From [Clostridium] celerecrescens 18A (GTDB lineage: Bacteria; Bacillota; Clostridia; Lachnospirales; Lachnospiraceae), in assembly GCF_002797975.1 (NCBI RefSeq), contig NZ_PGET01000001.1:3224001-3288000 (forward strand): 64,000 bases of DNA, given 5' to 3'. The stretch's first letter is position 1, and the number at the start of each line of letters is the position of its first letter. The translations under genes and the position numbers were made by a program. Positions 62,501 through 64,000 of the stretch are shown in pieces. The notes below the pieces were generated by a model that worked only from the letters and a program-made list of their open reading frames with translations, was not told where the DNA came from and did no database searches.

Positions 62501-62977
62501 ACCATGTTTTGCGGAATAATACTTTCCGCTGCCGAGAGTTATTTGTGTATCCGGTGTATAAAGACCCGTTACATTGGCTGGTACCGGTGTTATCTTAGAA
62601 TTGCTGGTAGCTTCATCTGCCGCCATGAAAAGATAACTGGGAAAACCATACCAGCTATAAGTAAACTGCATATTGCCGGTACTGTAAGTATCACTCTGCC
62701 CCGCTTTTTTTCCTGCAAGCTCAAAACGCCAGCTTGTGCCTCCGGAGCCAGTACTGGAATAATCATTACTCCACTTCCACGTCTGGTTGATATTATCACT
62801 TGCAGAAAGTCCAAGATTCGTGCTTCCCAGTTCCGGAATATAGGCAAATGCAATTACCGTCTCCTGAAAAGTAAGTCCGGCTATCAGGCATACGGAAAGG
62901 ACCATTGCCAAAATACGTTTCCAAACCATATAAACATTACGGATCCTTTCTTTTTTCCTTTCTTCCTTTCGTTCCAT
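56585..62977 (-). CDS. Giant secreted surface protein with beta-helix, MucBP/InlB-like repeats and cell-wall-binding repeats
   Basis: 2130 residues; AAGGAGG lies 6 nt before the ATG at 62977. A basic, extended signal sequence (residues 1-45, core RILAMVLSVCLIAGLTF). Residues about 50-340 form a beta-rich domain (recurrent WTF/WSGS segments). About 345-620 resemble a right-handed beta-helix (YVSSQYGSNSNSGIFSEPLQTIEAAIAKCNG, then N/T-rich turns). About 730-1110 contain InlB B-repeat-like (YGYVFKGWSKV...YYAIWEP) and three MucBP-like units, each ending in a GxMPxxD/QxxVxYxY motif. Further beta domains reach about 1850; a charged helical linker (DARKELEDAIKNAIDKSDD...) follows, then a Gly/Ser-rich hinge. 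About 1975-2130 hold aromatic cell-wall-binding repeats (GWYHFNASGIMDYGWF, WYYLDPETGMMAKGW). No LPxTG. Probable adhesin or mucin/glycan-contacting protein. Confidence 0.85.
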   Translation of the reverse strand: MERKEERKKERIRNVYMVWKRILAMVLSVCLIAGLTFQETVIAFAYIPELGSTNLGLSASDNINQTWKWSNDYSSTGSGGTSWRFELAGKKAGQSDTYSTGNMQFTYSWYGFPSYLFMAADEATSNSKITPVPANVTGLYTPDTQITLGSGKYYSAKHGQHDSEGNAITGSFNGYYNGYTELLKFGSGANETRIEMKVTTTPSSDGKYMLVDYYLAHVGGTMPSDGRTFWLGSAYDLQINGSLTKDMYKTARGFYMRETANKAVVVDVITDDPTLGITEPTTTKWAGSFSERCTNMFKESAASSALSSDCSISYSWMFTVRPYEIVHRRVAFAMKEAAYYVSSQYGSNSNSGIFSEPLQTIEAAIAKCNGKNAYIFIQDYNPINSTIDFSSITNSNTKIVISSTDMTLGGAPTAGARVTLARANGFAGEMFSNNNNFGLSFTDIIMDGTNGTLTDAASMIQASRGTLELNNELTLQNNNGSAVEILGSTNFVLNGGDSGIEIKSNRPAAGKGAVQFESTGTFSARNEIIISDNTNTAGEKANVYLADGKHITVEGDLDASRIGVTSQQVPEASVGESTATGQEVVIAVPSVEYSGSISSCPFADNYFADADVGNGAGIFATVGSSALNNSKNTVLKRNGYTVSFVYRDFATGGTVTGAPDTPSLSFASGDGVVISPPSAISGYEFTGTSIDQGTGSTLTAVETEETDFGKITGTMPGQDVVVTYEYTRIDASIAFVVNGGTPQPQTLTGTAGNSVNALLPSVSRYGYVFKGWSKVNSHTSPEYISSLPAVYPEDPVTYYAIWEPDSNVKFDYTVDYTNQNGSIVFQSTTTANTYSVESVIQSQKKNIHGYLWSLSDSLTSPAEYNYDGLGAAPIGTFNGSTGEFAGRMPGQDAAVKYAYKVDWNNPAARSDLTVRYVTGNGTVIHAPGVTPYYPEDAISTSPLDIYGYQFVSGSITAGDTADDSDGNLVSAVQGSFGSSGGFMGFMPNQPVEITYVYEATGEGYRFTVNYLDNDSTDNNLRNIVIPEVQQKTADTAVGTEYRELYGYSYESAAAVPDLSGSFDTGHDYSGIMPSDDLTVSYRYDRVPSKWYQITYRTGAHGSISHGNGVSPDVVEQTLGSGVYSTSVLGNDGSAAGQTDSYTWSTVKEKRLVPMTLADQYYRFAGWFIDQDGNGTLNGGEQLLTEDHRFTGDATVTALFEEDPEKWIDIQFAAGEHGSLADGSITSLHIQYDRTWGDIAGQIPGYVPEINYLVDGWYDGDLDVEAADVLKNGHTYTIRFYQDPAVFGTDVAAPDASTGLNGEGKGKITVYHTTAGYQYIITDLEGNIVGVQTGTIAGRVYFDGLYPGARYLVYEAAGNVHAIVGNQIGDTEGNISDPVEVLTPVVETNYQILFDENHEGKTVLVIKPADKKSDYAVLSKEGTVIVTTETGSDGWQAVTGNPGSVTFSGLNYNEEYIVVARPKGETEITAESRMPDGSVITTDPGGALEIPNYIVETLEGRVVSVDQEAIDAARYEEAHKGDRVVITAEETNGAGETFLYWKNTIGSVPGLTGKLYERELAFDMPDTNLVFTAYYTRPVASPSNATVVDEIRGGSENEIALDPGEIPELEEELTTDADRILMDQNHADVTYKVVYTKNAAKATESNAVKASPEYDSDHSQAFKAAWGLNVDIERYVNGRKTAMATPSDAEFVTYIQLGKDDVGMMDYQLYRIFTDPFDGSVQAELVEMSDDPEETGGLFTFTAQAGMRYVMVYSRAYRLYFLNQTALPRYQYYFKVRKGEAPSDWYYSYEYGQVEEPADIFISEEGVEYSYVGWSYREDRLSEFDPDREISRKTYVYAYYENNQKEVTDARKELEDAIKNAIDKSDDYFLTLKETEKLKEAIEEALEILDRTSPKATLDELLEALEKLKEVTKPLDEVLDERYDHYDKIQSSGSKGGSKGGGGTGSGIKANPYNPSRSKSYIVGTNGNWEELSGKGSQWAFVLNGGIRLTGMWAKLDYANGDVNKNGWYHFNASGIMDYGWFRDEKHDWYYCNTESDGWLGKMKTGWHHDKEDNRWYYLDPETGMMAKGWRNIGGKWYYFTEQNSMETYRYDAATEKWIYKSNEERPLGSMYVSEMTPDGYAVGGDGAWLQ

Positions 62978-63132
62978 GTTTCCTCCTTTTAAAAGACCGA
63001 TTTATAACTTCACCTTAAATCAGTGCTCTTTGTTCTTACCTCAATCTCCCTTACCATTGACTCAGGCCCCAGATGCTTCGGAAACCTGTTTCTCCTTTAG
63101 GCGTCAGCCATCCGCTTATCCATGATCCTTTT
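62978..63132 (-). other. Leader region of the giant gene
   Basis: About 150 nt between the terminator of the upstream gene and the ATG. It contains short complementary words (GGCTGACGCC, CAGGTTTCCGAAGC, GGGGCCTGAG), but no riboswitch class or promoter I can name. Confidence 0.3.
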
Positions 63133-63172
63133 AAAGAAAGGGAGAGTGCCAGATAATCCAGACACTTTCCCC
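63133..63172 (-). terminator. Terminator after the right-edge surface-protein gene
   Basis: On the minus strand GGGAAAGTG / CACTCTCCC (one G-T pair; 63171-63163 with 63148-63140) is followed by TTTCTTT. Confidence 0.75.
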
Positions 63173-63199
63173 TCCTATGAAGAATGATTTCAATTTAAA

Positions 63200-64000
63200 C
63201 TATGGGGTTTCCGGTGTCCATTTCCCGCTTTCATCCACATAATATCCATCCGGGGTCACTTCAGCCCGGTACAGGGAACCCAGCGGACGTTCTGACTGAC
63301 CGGCATAAGCCCATTTCCCGGTTGCTTTATCCAGATACCATGTCTGCTGACTGTTTTCCTGTGTCAGGTAATACCATGCGCCGTCTATTTTCTGCCAGCC
63401 GGTAAGCATAGCACCGTTAAACAGATTTAAGTAGTACCATCTTCCATCATTATCATCAAGATGCCAGCCGGTCTTAAGGCGTCCGAACCAACCATCGTGA
63501 ACGGTGGTTAAGAAATACCATTTCCCTTCTTCATCTAAAAACCATCCGCTGTCCATTACCCCTTCCTGGTCAAAATGGTATGTATAGATCAGGGTGGTCC
63601 CATTATAGGTATATCTGATATTTGCCCACTGGTCTTTTAATTTTGTTCCGCTGCTTAATAGGAAGGACCAGCCATTGGCTGCCGGATTAAAATTCTCCCA
63701 GTGACCGTCAACATCATTTGTATAAGTCTTATAACTTCCAAAACGGTAAGCACCCGGTCCCACGCTACTGCTGGAACTGCTCATTCCGGAACTGCTGCCT
63801 CCTCCAGAACCGCTTCCGCCTCCGGATCCATTTCCGCCTCCGGATCCATTTCCGCCTCCGGATCCATTTCCGCCTCCAGAGCCATTGTCTCCTCCGGAAC
63901 CATTGTTTCCACCAGAGCCATTGTCTCCTCCGGAGCCATTGCCATTTCTGATTCCGTCAACAATATCCTTTAATGTCTGATAAGCCTGATCCAGCTCATC
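63200..64000 (-). CDS. C-terminal part of a surface protein with Gly/Asn/Ser linker and cell-wall-binding repeats (runs off the right edge)
   Basis: 266 residues are visible and the frame is open to base 64000; an internal ATG at 63784 is only a linker methionine. It begins with a helical tail (DELDQAYQTLKDIVDGIRNG). A repetitive linker follows (units NGSGGD/NGSGGG, perfect 18-bp DNA repeats GGATCCGGAGGCGGAAAT around 63820-63880), then a Ser run. Next come five to six aromatic cell-wall-binding repeats (YHFDQEGVMDSGWFLDEEGKWYFL, GRWYYLNLFNGAMLTGWQKIDGAWYYL) and the closing unit SLYRAEVTPDGYYVDESGKW. The C-terminus is clearly paralogous to that of the giant protein downstream. The linker is prone to slippage and length change. 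Confidence 0.88.
   Translation of the reverse strand, partial: DELDQAYQTLKDIVDGIRNGNGSGGDNGSGGNNGSGGDNGSGGGNGSGGGNGSGGGNGSGGGSGSGGGSSSGMSSSSSSVGPGAYRFGSYKTYTNDVDGHWENFNPAANGWSFLLSSGTKLKDQWANIRYTYNGTTLIYTYHFDQEGVMDSGWFLDEEGKWYFLTTVHDGWFGRLKTGWHLDDNDGRWYYLNLFNGAMLTGWQKIDGAWYYLTQENSQQTWYLDKATGKWAYAGQSERPLGSLYRAEVTPDGYYVDESGKWTPETP

Noticed and set aside
63701..63973. Plus-strand frames with Ser/Gly or Arg/Leu repeats at the right edge
   Set aside because: They are shadows of the Gly/Asn/Ser linker codons of the minus-strand surface protein.

Overview
The window looks like a chromosomal stretch of a low-to-mid GC, anaerobic Firmicute of the class Clostridia, most likely family Lachnospiraceae (Lacrimispora / former Clostridium cluster XIVa type). 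The basis is the gene orders (hrcA-grpE-dnaK-dnaJ-prmA-rsmE, ireB-ruvX-DUF1292-fur, an mltG-like/trmR/U32 cluster, era-recO), pyruvate phosphate dikinase, a CO-dehydrogenase-family protein, BMP-type nucleoside uptake, 3D-domain proteins, and surface proteins ending in cell-wall-binding repeats. I see no rRNA, tRNA, CRISPR array, prophage or insertion sequence. Both window ends cut genes: a membrane sensor-like protein on the left and a repeat-rich surface protein on the right.

Layout. 1-3.3 kb: truncated sensor-like gene, an atypical CooS, a short cis-prenyltransferase. 3.5-8.6 kb: a three-gene operon (C-S lyase, cystine importer, CoA-disulfide-reductase/rhodanese fusion) with a divergent MarR regulator; I read it as a cystine/sulfane-sulfur module. 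8.8-13 kb: ppdK and a MATE exporter. 13.3-18.4 kb: BMP-type lipoprotein, double ATPase and two permeases (nucleoside uptake). 18.5-26.4 kb, minus strand: glyS, a lipoprotein, recO, era, an M16C peptidase and a YdcF-like protein. 26.7-28.5 kb: stand-alone TrpB2 behind a T-box with a Trp (UGG) specifier. 28.6-34.7 kb: transporter / hydantoinase-oxoprolinase-family protein / HExxH protein / GntR operon, facing a decayed AraC gene. 34.7-42 kb: conserved RNA-modification and housekeeping genes (U32 hydroxylase, trmR, MltG-like stub, RNase J, Fur, DUF1292, ruvX, ireB, mtaB). 42.1-47.6 kb: HPr-like protein lacking the catalytic His, thiI with its cysteine desulfurase, rsmE, prmA, a TSUP exporter. 48-54 kb: heat-shock operon with a CIRCE operator and a small Asp-rich wall-binding protein at its end. 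54.4-64 kb: two secreted 3D-domain proteins, an unknown protein, a 2130-residue surface protein and a truncated paralogue.

The most unusual content is between the genes. (1) A 142-nt element occurs twice (20685-20826 and 25472-25613), each just after a stop codon. Both copies have the same length, can fold into a three-way junction, and keep an almost invariant 17-nt loop while both hairpin arms change sequence and stay paired. (2) A roughly 51-bp twin-hairpin repeat occurs as about 15 copies at seven loci, nearly always directly upstream of a start codon, often in tandem, with compensatory changes in the stems. (3) A second short 5' leader repeat precedes the U32 gene and dnaJ. I recognise none of the three as a named family. 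Among the genes, the CooS-like protein has Glu where the C-cluster Cys295 ligand of characterised enzymes should be, which makes ordinary CO oxidation doubtful.
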